A stretch of 64,000 nucleotides of DNA, taken from contig NZ_LNBY01000018.1 of NCBI RefSeq assembly GCF_001542855.1, forward strand, positions 340,787 to 404,786. The letters run 5' to 3'. Origin of the DNA: Erythrobacter sp. AP23. Lineage in GTDB: Bacteria; Pseudomonadota; Alphaproteobacteria; Sphingomonadales; Sphingomonadaceae. Both the position numbers and the translations under genes were made by a program. Of the stretch, positions 1 to 17,675 are shown in pieces. The notes under the pieces are model-generated. The model worked only from the letters and a program-made list of their open reading frames with translations, did not search any database and had not been told where the DNA came from. Every line of letters begins with the position of its first letter. Within the stretch, counting starts at the first letter, position 1.

Positions 1-1335
1 AACATGAGCCATGGTGAACATGGTGATCACGCGCAGACGATCGCAGCGATCCGGGCGATGGAAAGAAAGTTCATGCGCCCGATCGCGATCCTCGCCGATC
101 TGCAGGGACCCAAGCTGCGTGTCGGCAAGTTCAAGGACGGGCAGGCGGTGATCCGTCATTCGGGGCACTTCACGCTCGACCGAAATCCCGAACCCGGTGA
201 CGAAACGCGCGTCGAGCTGCCGCACCCCGAACTGTTCGGCCTGCTCGAGAAGGGCCAGCGCCTGCTGATCAACGACGGAAAAATCCGCCTCAAGGTGATC
301 AGCGCCGACGACGAGAAGATCCACTGCTCGGCCGAGGTCGGCGGGGTGATCTCGGACCGCAAGGGCGTCAACGTGCCCGATGCCGAAGTACCGATCCCCG
401 CGCTGACCGAGAAGGACCGCAAGGACCTCGCCTTCGCCGTCGGCCAGGGAGTGGACTGGATCGGCCTGAGCTTCGTCCAGCGTCCAGAGGATCTTGCCGA
501 GGCGCGCAAGATGATGGGCGGCCACGGTGCGCTGTGCGCCAAGATCGAAAAGCCGATGGCGGTCCGCCGGCTCGACGAAATCATCGACGCATCGGACGGC
601 ATAATGGTCGCGCGCGGCGATCTGGGTGTCGAACTCGAACCGCAGGAAGTCCCGCCCCTGCAGAAAAAGATCGTCAATGCCACCCGCCTCAAGGGCAAGC
701 CGGTAATCGTGGCAACCCAGATGCTCGAAAGCATGATCGAGAGCCCCGCCCCGACCCGCGCCGAGGTCTCCGACGTCGCCAACGCAGTCTATGACGGTGC
801 GGATGCAGTGATGCTTTCGGCGGAAACCGCGGCCGGCGACTGGCCGGAAGAAGCTGTCACGATCATGCACCGTATCGCGCATCAGGTCGAACGCGACGAA
901 GCCTATCTCGAGCGCGTTCGCCTGCTCGACACGCCGCCCGATGCGACGACCGCCGATGCGCTGGCCCATGCCTGCATGACAGTGGCCGATACCGTTCCGG
1001 TCAGTGCGATCACGGTCTTTACCGGATCGGGTTCGACTGCGCGCCGCGTGGCGCGAGAGCGGCCGAGCGTGCCTATGCTGGTGCTTACCCCGAGCATGAA
1101 AACCGCCCGCCGCCTGGGGCTGTTATGGGGCGCGCATGCAGTTGCGACCAAGGACATCGGCAGCTTCGAGGAAATGATCGCCAAGGGCAAGCGCATGGCC
1201 CTGCGCCACGGTTTCGGTCAGGCGGGCAGCAAGATGATCGCGCTTGCGGGCGTTCCTTTCGGCACCCCCGGCTCGACCAACCTGCTCCACGTCGTCACCG
1301 TGAGCGGCGACGAGCTGAAAAAGCACCGCAGTTAG
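1..1335 (+). CDS. pyk: Pyruvate kinase (5' end cut by the window)
   Basis: Pyruvate kinase converts phosphoenolpyruvate and ADP to pyruvate and ATP at the end of glycolysis, in the cytosol. The reading frame is open from base 1, and the first residues (NMSHG, then ILADLQGPKLRVG) are the conserved segment normally found 30-40 residues into the enzyme, so the true start lies upstream of the window. Visible signatures are the active-site stretch around AKIEKP, the GDLGVE motif, the ATQMLESM segment and the C-terminal allosteric domain with TGSGSTARR. About 444 of the usual ~480 residues are present. The stop overlaps the convergent oxidoreductase gene by 4 bases. Identity is secure. Confidence 0.96.
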   Translation, partial: NMSHGEHGDHAQTIAAIRAMERKFMRPIAILADLQGPKLRVGKFKDGQAVIRHSGHFTLDRNPEPGDETRVELPHPELFGLLEKGQRLLINDGKIRLKVISADDEKIHCSAEVGGVISDRKGVNVPDAEVPIPALTEKDRKDLAFAVGQGVDWIGLSFVQRPEDLAEARKMMGGHGALCAKIEKPMAVRRLDEIIDASDGIMVARGDLGVELEPQEVPPLQKKIVNATRLKGKPVIVATQMLESMIESPAPTRAEVSDVANAVYDGADAVMLSAETAAGDWPEEAVTIMHRIAHQVERDEAYLERVRLLDTPPDATTADALAHACMTVADTVPVSAITVFTGSGSTARRVARERPSVPMLVLTPSMKTARRLGLLWGAHAVATKDIGSFEEMIAKGKRMALRHGFGQAGSKMIALAGVPFGTPGSTNLLHVVTVSGDELKKHRS

Positions 1336-2627
1336 AGCGCGCGGCGTTCCTTCATGATGCGCTTGTTGCGTGCATCGACGAGGCGGAAAGCCTTGAAGAC
1401 AGGAAAGCCGCGGTCGGTCCGCCCTTCGTGGCCGAGAAGCCAGATCTGCTGATAGAACCAGTAAATCCCGGCGAAACCGCTGACCGCTTTCACGATCTGA
1501 AAGCGTCTCAGAAAGCCGAGCCAGGAAGGGAGCAGGTCGAGATCGTCTTCGTAGCGAGCCAGCCCCTGCTTGCCGTCCAGCAACGCCTTCGGCGCGTCAG
1601 TGTCGACGCAAAGCGGGCGCCCCAGACCGATGACATCCGCCGCGCCGCTTTGCAGCGCCTGCTCCATCGCGGCGCGAGTGCGGAAGCCGCCGGTAACCAT
1701 CAGCGGCACCGAAACCTCCGCCTGCATCGCCCGGGCGAAATCGACGAAATAGGCTTCGCGAGCGGCAGTCGAAGGGGCGACATTCTGGGGCTCCTCGGCT
1801 TCCACACCCTCGACGCCCATCAGCTTGGGCTGTTCATAGGTGCCGCCGGAAATCTCGATCAAATCGACCGTGGCCGCCTCGAGCCATTGGACCACCTGTA
1901 GGCTGTCGCCGAAGTCGAAGCCCCCTTTTTGGAAGTCGGCGCTGTTGAGTTTGACCGAAACCGGAAAATCCGGCCCGACCGCTTCGCGCACCGCCGTCAC
2001 GATCTCGAGCAGAAAGCGCGCGCGGTTTTCGAGGCTCCCGCCGTATTCGTCGGTGCGAAGGTTCACCCGCGGCGAAAGGAATTGCGACACCAGATAGCCA
2101 TGCGCGCCATGCACCTGCACGCCGGTGAAGCCGGCATCCATGCAGGCCTTCGCGGCCACGGCCCAGCGTTTCACGAGGGCGGCGATCTCGTCCTTCGTCA
2201 GAGGCGTCGGCTTGGCGAACTGTCCACCAGGAAGAGCGAGTTGAACGTCCGAGGACGATTTCGGGTGCGGATTGACGAGTTTCTGCGTCTGCCGCCCGCC
2301 ATGGCTGATCTGTGCCCAGAAATGGTTGCCATTACGCGTGGCGGCTTTGGCCCACCGGGCGAGGCGCGCCTTCATATCGGCATCGGGCTCGGACTCGATG
2401 ACGACATTGCCGGGCCGCTCGAGATGATCCTTGTCGATGATGATGTTGCCCGACAGCAGCAGTCCGGCGCCGCCATCTGACCAGATGCCGTAGAGCCGTT
2501 CGAGCGCCGGAGTGGGCCTGCCGTCCGGGGTAGCCAGCCCTTCGGTCATCGCGGCTTTTGCAAGCCGGTTGGGGAGCACGGCTCCGCATGGCGATTGCAG
2601 GTCCGAAGCGAGCGTTACTGTCATCAA
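1332..2627 (-). CDS. NADH:flavin oxidoreductase, Old Yellow Enzyme family
   Basis: A 431-residue protein with the FMN-binding TIM barrel of the Old Yellow Enzyme/NADH oxidase family. These enzymes reduce activated C=C bonds or related substrates using NAD(P)H. Visible landmarks are QISHGGRQ near residue 107, the substrate-binding GVQVHGAHGYL segment, the following LSP-VN-R-DEYGGS-ENR-RF signature, and a late GGFRTRAAME/IGLGRPL phosphate-binding region. There is no C-terminal iron-sulfur/FAD extension, so it is the short form rather than a 2,4-dienoyl-CoA reductase. It lies 9 bases downstream of the gltX stop and may be cotranscribed with it. The substrate cannot be deduced. Confidence 0.9.
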   Translation of the reverse strand: MMTVTLASDLQSPCGAVLPNRLAKAAMTEGLATPDGRPTPALERLYGIWSDGGAGLLLSGNIIIDKDHLERPGNVVIESEPDADMKARLARWAKAATRNGNHFWAQISHGGRQTQKLVNPHPKSSSDVQLALPGGQFAKPTPLTKDEIAALVKRWAVAAKACMDAGFTGVQVHGAHGYLVSQFLSPRVNLRTDEYGGSLENRARFLLEIVTAVREAVGPDFPVSVKLNSADFQKGGFDFGDSLQVVQWLEAATVDLIEISGGTYEQPKLMGVEGVEAEEPQNVAPSTAAREAYFVDFARAMQAEVSVPLMVTGGFRTRAAMEQALQSGAADVIGLGRPLCVDTDAPKALLDGKQGLARYEDDLDLLPSWLGFLRRFQIVKAVSGFAGIYWFYQQIWLLGHEGRTDRGFPVFKAFRLVDARNKRIMKERRAL

Positions 2628-2636
2628 TTGTCCTCC

Positions 2637-3986
2637 CTATCCCCGCGCGGGACTCTCCAGCCGGCTACGCGCACGCTCTTCGCCGATCAGCGGGAGCAGC
2701 TCGCTCATGTCCGGACCGTGGTCCATACCCGTCAAAGCCTGTCGCAACGGCAGGAACAACGGTTTGCCCTTGCGCCCCGTCGCCTCCTTCAACCTCGCCG
2801 TGAGCGCGCGCCACGGATCATCGCCCCATTCGAGCAGTTTGGCGGCTTCGGCCAAATAGGCGCGATCTTCCTCGGAAAACTCGCGCTGCTCGATCGGGCC
2901 GGTGACCAGTCGCCACCATTCGGCGGCTTCGCAAACATGCGAGAGATTTGGCCGGATCGCATGCCAGCCCGCCTCGTCGATCCCCTCGGGCAGCCGGTCG
3001 GCCACCTCGGCGAACTCCATCTCGTGCACCAGTGCCGTGTTGACGCGTTCGAGTTCGGCTTCGTCGAATTTCGCGGGCGCACGACCGAAGGTCGACAGGT
3101 CGAAACTGTCGATCAGCGCCGCGCGATCGGCAATCGGCTCTACCGGTAGCGAAGTGCCCAGCCGCGCGAGCAGCGCGACGATCGCGGCGGGTTCGATACC
3201 GCGTTCGCGAAAGGCATCGCAGCCGAGCGAACCGAGGCGTTTGGACAGCTTGCCTTCCTTACCGACCAACAGCGCTTCATGCGCAAAACGCGGCGTTTGC
3301 TGCGCTGGGTATTGCGCAGCAATAAGTGCGGTAAACATCTGGATCTGAACGGCTGTGTTGGAGACGTGATCTTCACCGCGGAGGACGTCGGTCACGCCCA
3401 TATCGAGATCGTCAACCGCGCTGGGCAACATATAGAGCCAGCTGCCGTCGGCACGGCGGATGACCGGGTCCGACAATTGCGCGGGATCGAATCTCTGCGG
3501 CCCGCGCACGCCGTCCTGCCAGGCGATCTGCTCGTCATGATCGAGCTTGAAGCGCCAATGCGGGGCAATGCCTTCCGCTTCCTTTGCGGCCTGGTCTTGC
3601 TCGCTCAGATCCAGCGCGCCGCGATCGTAGATCGGCGGAAGGCCGCGCCCGAGGCGGATTTTGCGCTTGAGTTCGAGTTCCTGCTGCGTCTCGTAACAGG
3701 GATAGACCCGACCTGCGTTGCGCAGCCCCTCGAAAGCGGCGTCGTACTTGGCCAGCCGGTTCGACTGGCGCTCCTCGCCATTCGGTTCGATACCCAGCCA
3801 TGCGAGGTCGGCACGGATCGCGTCGACATAATCCTCGCGGCTGCGTTCTGCGTCGGTATCGTCGATCCGGAGCAGGAAGCGACCGTCACTTTTTCGTGCG
3901 AGCATCCAATTGTGCAGCGCGGTGCGGATGTTGCCGACGTGAAGCCTGCCGGTGGGCGAAGGTGCGAAGCGCGTGACGATGGTCAT
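2637..3986 (-). CDS. gltX: Glutamate--tRNA ligase
   Basis: Charges tRNA with glutamate in the cytosol. The protein (449 residues) opens with TRFAPSPTGRLHVGN, the class I HIGH-type motif, and carries GKLSKR (KMSKS-type) near residue 245. The VLRGEDHVSNT segment is typical of GluRS. A C-terminal helical anticodon-binding domain follows. Many alphaproteobacteria carry two GltX paralogues, and this one-line window cannot say whether this is the discriminating or the tRNA-Gln-misacylating form. The ATG is placed right before the motif and fits the family start. It is followed at 9 bases by the OYE-family gene. Confidence 0.95.
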   Translation of the reverse strand: MTIVTRFAPSPTGRLHVGNIRTALHNWMLARKSDGRFLLRIDDTDAERSREDYVDAIRADLAWLGIEPNGEERQSNRLAKYDAAFEGLRNAGRVYPCYETQQELELKRKIRLGRGLPPIYDRGALDLSEQDQAAKEAEGIAPHWRFKLDHDEQIAWQDGVRGPQRFDPAQLSDPVIRRADGSWLYMLPSAVDDLDMGVTDVLRGEDHVSNTAVQIQMFTALIAAQYPAQQTPRFAHEALLVGKEGKLSKRLGSLGCDAFRERGIEPAAIVALLARLGTSLPVEPIADRAALIDSFDLSTFGRAPAKFDEAELERVNTALVHEMEFAEVADRLPEGIDEAGWHAIRPNLSHVCEAAEWWRLVTGPIEQREFSEEDRAYLAEAAKLLEWGDDPWRALTARLKEATGRKGKPLFLPLRQALTGMDHGPDMSELLPLIGEERARSRLESPARG

Positions 3987-4028
3987 GTGCGCGCGGATAG
4001 CCGAGGGTCGCGCACTTGGCGAGAGGTC

Positions 4029-6398
4029 TCAGCCGGCGCGCTTGGTGCGGCGTTTCAGGGCGGATTCGCGCATCTGGCGGTATTCGAGGATGCCGCTCGC
4101 CTCGCTATTCATCGCCGCTTCGACCGCATCGGCGGATGCGAAACTGTCTCCGGGCACAGGCTCGCAGATCAGATAGCCTTGCGCTTCGTCGCAACCCAGC
4201 TTGCGCAGCAGGTCGAGTTGCGTTCGCGATTCGACACCTTCGGCGGTTGTCGCCATCCCCAGCGCCTTGGCGAGCCGGGTAATGCTGGTCACGATCGCCC
4301 GATTATCGGCCGACGCTTCTATCCCTTCCACGAAGGCCCGGTCGATCTTGATCCGGTCGAAAGGGAAGCGGCGCAGGTAGCTGAGCGAGGAGTAGCCGAT
4401 CCCGAAATCGTCGAGCGCGATCTTCGATCCGAGTTCACGCAGCTTCTCCAGATTGGCGGCGCAGATACCACTTTCCTGCATCAGTACATGTTCGGTAATC
4501 TCGAATTCGACCCGCGCAGGATCCATGCCCTGCGCATGGATGGCCTGGGCGACCACATCGGCCAGATGCGGGCTGCGCACCTGGGTCGGCGACAGGTTGA
4601 TCGCGATGCGAAAATCGCCATCCCATTGCGCGGTCTCGGCTAGCGCCTGGCGGATCGACCACTCGCCGATCGGCACGATCATGCCGGTTTCTTCCGCCAC
4701 ATAGAGAAAGTCGGTCGGAGTCACGATGCCGCGCTGCGGGTGATACCAGCGCAGCAAGGCCTCGTATCCCGCAACCTTGCCGGAATCGAGATCGATAACG
4801 GGCTGGTAATGAAGGTTGAGTTGCCCGCGCGCGATCACTTCGCGCAGGTCGCTCTCGATTTCGCGGCGCTCGCGCGCCACCCGGTCGAGGGCCTCATCGT
4901 AAATGGCCAAGGTGTCGCGCCCTTTGTCCTTCGCGGCAAACAAGGCGATATCCGCGCGGCGCATCAACTCTTCCGCCTCGCACTTGTCATCGGCGCAGCG
5001 GGCGATGCCGATGCTTCCCGAAATACGATAGACCTGGCCGTCGATTTCGAACGGTTCGCGGATCGCGGCGAGGAAACGATGGGCGCGTTCGATCAGCATG
5101 CCTGCGCCCGACCGCGTCTCGAGCAGGACCGCGAATTCGTCGCCGCCGAGCCGCGCGACCAGGTCGTGTCCGCGCACCTCGCGTTCGAGGCGCGTGCCGA
5201 CTTCGCGCAAGAGCCGGTCGCCCACGAGATGGCCGCGCGTGTCGTTGACCCCCTTGAAGTCGTCGAGATCGATATAGAACAGCACCGCGCTGCGCGCACG
5301 GGAGCTATGCGCGAGGGCGGCACGCAGCCGTTCGTTGAACAGGTAACGATTGGCGAGGCCGGTGAGGTTGTCGTAATGCGCCATGAAGGCGACGCGTTCC
5401 TCGATCAGCCGGTCGCCGGTCACATCGCGTGCGACGCCGCCCAACCATCCGTTTCCGCGCGGTCGCGCCGAGAGTTTCCAGTAGCGCAGCTCGCCCTCGA
5501 CGTTGAGCTTGAGAATGAGGTCGCGGAACTGGCTGTGTTCAGCCAAATGGACCTCAAGCTGATCGCGATCGTCGCCGGGCGCGAACAGATCGATGAGGAA
5601 CTTGCCCTCGAGGTCTTCCCTTGCAGCCCCGGCAGCCGCGGCGAAGCGGGCAGAGACTTCACGCAGGTGGCCATGCGGGCCAACCGTCCACAGCCAGTCG
5701 GACGAATGTTCCTCATAATCGTTGAGCAGCATTCGCACCGTGCTCGACGCTTCACGGAGATTGAATTCCGCCTCCGCCGCCGCGACGATCTGTCTCTGCT
5801 GCTCGCGGGTGGTCCCCAGAAAGGCGACGACGAAAAACGCCAGCAGGATGAATGCGGGCCAACCGGTGCCGTCGGTCTGGATCCAAGTCGCCGCGGCGAT
5901 CGAGACGGTCATAGCGGCGATATGGAAGACTGCCGCCTCGGGAGCGGTCCGGTGAACCAACAGCACGCCGCCGAGAACGGAGAAGGCGATTACCGCGAGC
6001 GCAACCGCATCGAAACCGGATGCTACCGATGCGAGATAGGGGAAAATGACGGCCCAGATGCACGATCCGATCCATTGCAGCACTGTGAACCGGCGCCAGT
6101 AGCGTTTCAGCTCGCCGAGAGAAGCGTTCTCCTGGTCGAAACGCAGACCCATGACTGCGACAAGCGCGATCAGAGCAGCCATCGCAGCCGTCCACCCCAG
6201 AAGGATGACGAGCTGCGCCCGATCAAAAAACATGTAGTTTAGGGCAGCGATCGAACCGAGCGACGGCAGTAGGGACAACCGCATCCCGATGTCCACGTCC
6301 GCCAACCGGCGAGTCAGCAGGAGATATTCCAGCGAATGCCTCTCGGCACATTCACCTCCCGCGTCGCGCACTTCGGTGTCGGGCTCTGCTGCGGCCAC
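4029..6398 (-). CDS. Membrane-bound GGDEF/EAL cyclic-di-GMP protein with PAS-like domain
   Basis: A 789-residue signalling protein. Residues ~40-195 hold several hydrophobic segments, ~215-330 look like a PAS sensor region, ~335-500 form a GGDEF domain with intact GGDEF (418-422), and ~510-770 form an EAL domain with intact EALLR (546-550) and DDFG (663-666). Both catalytic signatures are complete, so the protein could make and hydrolyse c-di-GMP, although one activity often dominates in such hybrids. Such proteins usually control motility versus biofilm. It follows gltX on the same strand in reverse order (upstream of it) with a 42-base gap. The signal sensed is unknown. Confidence 0.93.
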   Translation of the reverse strand: MAAAEPDTEVRDAGGECAERHSLEYLLLTRRLADVDIGMRLSLLPSLGSIAALNYMFFDRAQLVILLGWTAAMAALIALVAVMGLRFDQENASLGELKRYWRRFTVLQWIGSCIWAVIFPYLASVASGFDAVALAVIAFSVLGGVLLVHRTAPEAAVFHIAAMTVSIAAATWIQTDGTGWPAFILLAFFVVAFLGTTREQQRQIVAAAEAEFNLREASSTVRMLLNDYEEHSSDWLWTVGPHGHLREVSARFAAAAGAAREDLEGKFLIDLFAPGDDRDQLEVHLAEHSQFRDLILKLNVEGELRYWKLSARPRGNGWLGGVARDVTGDRLIEERVAFMAHYDNLTGLANRYLFNERLRAALAHSSRARSAVLFYIDLDDFKGVNDTRGHLVGDRLLREVGTRLEREVRGHDLVARLGGDEFAVLLETRSGAGMLIERAHRFLAAIREPFEIDGQVYRISGSIGIARCADDKCEAEELMRRADIALFAAKDKGRDTLAIYDEALDRVARERREIESDLREVIARGQLNLHYQPVIDLDSGKVAGYEALLRWYHPQRGIVTPTDFLYVAEETGMIVPIGEWSIRQALAETAQWDGDFRIAINLSPTQVRSPHLADVVAQAIHAQGMDPARVEFEITEHVLMQESGICAANLEKLRELGSKIALDDFGIGYSSLSYLRRFPFDRIKIDRAFVEGIEASADNRAIVTSITRLAKALGMATTAEGVESRTQLDLLRKLGCDEAQGYLICEPVPGDSFASADAVEAAMNSEASGILEYRQMRESALKRRTKRAG

Positions 6399-6525
6399 GA
6401 ATTCCCCCGGTTGTGGCCCTCACCACCGACGTGGCCACTTACCACACACCGTGCAGCCCATCTCACTTACCGTCAAGCAACATACGGCGTCTCAGTATTC
6501 ATGCCGATATAGGCGTTTGAAGGCA

Positions 6526-6561
6526 AAAAGGCCCCGCCGGATCGCTCCGACGGGGCCTTTT
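6526..6561 (-). terminator. Rho-independent terminator of rpoC
   Basis: Inverted repeat aaaaggccccg-cgg / ccg-cggggcctttt with a 6-base loop (one mismatch), followed on the minus strand by a run of T. It starts 24 bases after the rpoC stop codon and is correctly oriented for ending the rpoBC transcript. Confidence 0.9.
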
Positions 6562-6584
6562 ACTGTTACATTGACCAGTAAGGC

Positions 6585-10913
<4,329 letters not shown>

Positions 10914-10972
10914 GACTTATTCCCTTAGCGGGTGAATTCCTTGTGGGCGGGGGTGGGGAGCGCGTGGCCCCC

Positions 10973-15181
<4,209 letters not shown>

Positions 15182-15430
15182 AAGGGGTAGTTACCTCTTC
15201 TCGTGTGCGCCGGAGATCGTCCGCGTCTCTGGGCGGACAACCCCTCGGAATTCGTGTCTCATGCGCGTGAGATCATAGCCGGGACGCGAAAAGGCCGCAG
15301 CGTGACGCACACCGGTCCCGGCATGCCTGCTGCAGCTTCTCAAGCGTCGCGAATATGGAAACGCCGCTTCCATCCTGTGCCCGATCCCCGCGCATGAATC
15401 GGACTCGCTCGAAGCGTGCGGTCGGGAGGC

Positions 15431-15459
15431 CATGTAGGAATTGCGGCGCCGCGAGTCAA
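15431..15459 (-). promoter_or_regulatory. Candidate sigma-70-type promoter for rpoBC
   Basis: On the minus strand, TTGACT (15454-15459) and TACATG (15431-15436) are separated by exactly 17 bases, a good housekeeping promoter layout. Transcription would start near 15424 and give an untranslated leader of roughly 240 bases before the rpoB ATG. This is inferred by eye only; the -10 match is moderate. Confidence 0.45.
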
Positions 15460-15540
15460 ACACCGAAGCGCACTGCGGGGCTCGGGTGACCATCGAAGAA
15501 CCGCGTCCGATCCGAATAGCAGTGCGATTCACAGTGTAAT

Positions 15541-15600
15541 TATCGTTTATCGATATTATCGATTGACGATAAGGTCCACTGCTATTATCGAATATCGATA
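15541..15600 (+). promoter_or_regulatory. Three-copy palindromic operator TATCG-N5-CGATA upstream of the DUF2975/XRE pair
   Basis: Three copies of the dyad TATCG-N5-CGATA lie at 15541-15555, 15557-15571 and 15586-15600, in an AT-rich island within GC-rich DNA. A possible promoter, TTGACG (15563-15568) with 17 bases to TATCGA (15586-15591), would sit inside copies 2 and 3, so a bound protein would block RNA polymerase. The obvious candidate ligand is the small XRE regulator encoded two genes downstream. The repeats are directly seen; the binding partner is inferred. Confidence 0.65.
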
Positions 15601-15697
15601 TCACACGCCAAGGGGAGCAACCCGTGAAACTGCAAATCCATTCGAAATCGCAGCGAAAGCGCAGTCCAGCGCAGGCGCTGCCAACCAAGGAGGCCCC

Positions 15698-16249
15698 ATG
15701 CCAGAATTGACACGCCCCAACGACCTGTTGCTTTTGGCAGGCAAGGTGCTCGCCGTGCTTGCCCAGGCGACAATGGCGATCGCAGCCGTGGCGCTTGCCC
15801 TGGCCGGCGGAACCGCCATCGCGAATCGCGACAAGATTTCGATCGACTATGCCGAGGCGCTGGGCGATCCGGCGGCGATCTTCCCACTGTCCACCCTGCT
15901 GGGTGCGGTCGCGCTCGCCCTGGTCATCGTCGCCGCACTGTTGGTCTTCTTCGACCAGCTCCGCCGCATCATCGCGACGGCCGGGAGGGGCGATCCCTTT
16001 GCTCCCATCAATGCCGACCGCCTCGGGCGAATGGCGTGGCTGATGTTGCTAGTGCAAGTCCTGCTCCACCCCACATGGGCGATGGCGGAACGTTTTAGCC
16101 GGATCGCCCAGGGCCTCGACACGCTGCGGGTCGGCATCGGCAGCGGCATCGACATTGGCGGCATCCTCCTCGTGGTCATCCTGTTCCTGCTCGCCCGCAT
16201 CTTCCGCCACGGAACCTCGATGAGAGAAGATCTGGAGGGGACCGTCTGA
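15698..16249 (+). CDS. DUF2975 family membrane protein
   Basis: A 183-residue protein with four predicted membrane helices (about 16-40, 62-85, 110-128, 150-168). The stretch GDPFAPINADRLGRMAW after helix 2 and a charged C-terminal REDLEGT match the DUF2975 family. Members are of unknown function and are commonly encoded next to a tiny XRE-type regulator, as here. The start was chosen at 15698 because a perfect AAGGAGG lies 4 bases before it; the frame is open further upstream but across the operator repeats. The stop codon overlaps the next ATG by one base, so the two are translationally coupled. Confidence 0.85.
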   Translation: MPELTRPNDLLLLAGKVLAVLAQATMAIAAVALALAGGTAIANRDKISIDYAEALGDPAAIFPLSTLLGAVALALVIVAALLVFFDQLRRIIATAGRGDPFAPINADRLGRMAWLMLLVQVLLHPTWAMAERFSRIAQGLDTLRVGIGSGIDIGGILLVVILFLLARIFRHGTSMREDLEGTV

Positions 16250-16455
16250 TGCCTGTTACCGTCAAATTAGACGAATTGCTCCAGCAGCGCGGCATGACGC
16301 TGACCGAGCTGGCCGACCGGGTCGGCCTCACCCTCGCCAACCTATCGATCCTCAAGACCGGCAAAGCGAAAGCGATCCGGTTCTCGACGCTCGACGCGAT
16401 CTGCCGCGAGCTCGAATGCCAGCCGGGCGACCTGCTCGGCTACAAGGACAGCTGA
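16249..16455 (+). CDS. Small XRE/Cro-CI family transcriptional regulator
   Basis: A 68-residue protein that is almost entirely one helix-turn-helix domain: LDELLQQRGMTLTELADRVG, then LTLANLSILKTGKAKAIRFSTL and a short tail with CRELECQPGDLLGY. This is the compact YozG-like form that accompanies DUF2975 membrane proteins. It overlaps the upstream gene by one base. It most likely binds its own promoter region, where three identical palindromes are seen. How the membrane protein affects the regulator is not known from sequence. Confidence 0.9.
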   Translation: MPVTVKLDELLQQRGMTLTELADRVGLTLANLSILKTGKAKAIRFSTLDAICRELECQPGDLLGYKDS

Positions 16456-16505
16456 CCGACACCCCGCCGACTGTCTCTTTTACGTTAAACACCAAGGAGC
16501 GTGTG

Positions 16506-17543
16506 ATGATACGCATGATACTGCTTGCCCTGACCCTATTGCTGGTAAGTCCCCACGCGATTGCTGCGGAGACGGGCCAGTCCGACCGCATCCTGCTGGT
16601 TGTGAGCAGCCACGGCCGGGACGGCGGCGAAAGCCAGCCCGGATACGAAATGGACGAATTGTCACAGGCCTGGCTGGTCCTGCGGGACAACGGTTTCGAA
16701 GTGGACATCGCCAGCCCGTCAGGCGGTGCGGTGGTCGCCGACAAGTTCGACGCCGAAAAAGCCTATAATGCCGCATTCCTCGCCGACCCTATTGCCCAGT
16801 CCAAGCTGGCCTCGACGCTGATGCTCGAGACCGGAATGGGCGATAGATACACAGGCGTGCTGGTGATCGGCGGCAAGGGCGCGATGATGGACCTGCCGTT
16901 CAGCCAGGTGCTCCAGCAGATACTGGCCGACACCTACGAACGGGAGGGCGTGATCGCCGCCGTCTGTCACGGCCCCGCAGTGTTGGCTCGCATGCGGACC
17001 GAGGACGGATCGCACTTCGTCGCAGGCAGAATGCTCGCCGGGTTCACCGACGAAGAGGAAAGCAGCTTCGGCAAGAAATGGGTGCCGCACTTCCCCTTTC
17101 TGCTCGAAAGCGAGCTGCGCAGGATCGGGGCGACGTTCAGCGAAGGGCCGATCATGACCCCTCACGTTGCGACCGATGGCAGGATCGTGACCGGGCAGAA
17201 CCCGTTCTCGGTCGCTCGCACCGCCGATGCCATGATCCGCGCGCTCGGTCAGGCTCCCAAGGCGCGTGAGCCTTGGGCCGACGAGCGCAGCATGGAACTG
17301 GTGCGTCAGTTCGCCGAAGGCGACCGCGCTCCGCTCGCCCAGGCGCTTGCCGAGGACCCCGCGGCACTCGACCCGATGTTGATCGCGGCGTGGGGGTACT
17401 ATCGCTCGCTGGAGGAGACCATCGACCGGGCGGCGCTCGCCCAGGCCATAGCGGTGATGGAACTTGCATTCCCCCATCTCCAGATGCCCGAATTCGAGGG
17501 AGTGATCGCCGAAGCGCGACGTCGACTGGAGGGGCTTTCGTGA
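16506..17543 (+). CDS. Exported DJ-1/PfpI-type glutamine amidotransferase-like protein
   Basis: A 345-residue protein with an N-terminal signal peptide (hydrophobic to about residue 20, AIAA cleavage-like site) followed by a DJ-1/PfpI/class I glutamine amidotransferase fold. The nucleophile elbow is seen as AAVCHGPAVL with Cys154, and GGKGAMMDLP precedes it. The family includes deglycase-like, chaperone and protease-like enzymes (for example HchA); the actual reaction is unassigned. Residues ~255-345 form an additional helical region beyond the usual domain. The start at 16506 has AAGGAG six bases upstream. It is 50 bases after the XRE gene and could be in the same transcript. Confidence 0.8.
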   Translation: MIRMILLALTLLLVSPHAIAAETGQSDRILLVVSSHGRDGGESQPGYEMDELSQAWLVLRDNGFEVDIASPSGGAVVADKFDAEKAYNAAFLADPIAQSKLASTLMLETGMGDRYTGVLVIGGKGAMMDLPFSQVLQQILADTYEREGVIAAVCHGPAVLARMRTEDGSHFVAGRMLAGFTDEEESSFGKKWVPHFPFLLESELRRIGATFSEGPIMTPHVATDGRIVTGQNPFSVARTADAMIRALGQAPKAREPWADERSMELVRQFAEGDRAPLAQALAEDPAALDPMLIAAWGYYRSLEETIDRAALAQAIAVMELAFPHLQMPEFEGVIAEARRRLEGLS

Positions 17544-17675
17544 TCGGCTCTCCCCGCCACGTACACTGGGCGCCTGCCTGCCAAGCGTGCGGGGGCAGCG
17601 GAACCGGCAAGGCAGGTGCCGCGTTGTCGATCAATACCGGTCATGACTGATGCCGGTTCCAACAGGGGAGTTTTT

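Larger units (their letters stand above)
15182..15697. other. Divergent intergenic region between rpoB and the DUF2975 gene
   Basis: This 516-base region has no convincing gene. It holds a candidate minus-strand promoter for rpoBC about 250 bases from the rpoB start, and an AT-rich plus-strand promoter region (about 15535-15605) with three palindromic repeats. The remaining sequence would be the rpoB 5' leader. The small open frames here have no ribosome binding sites or recognisable protein features. Confidence 0.7.

Noticed and set aside
15191..15688. 165-codon minus-strand frame upstream of rpoB
   Set aside because: It would cross the operator repeats and promoter region; composition is low-quality and no start signal is seen.
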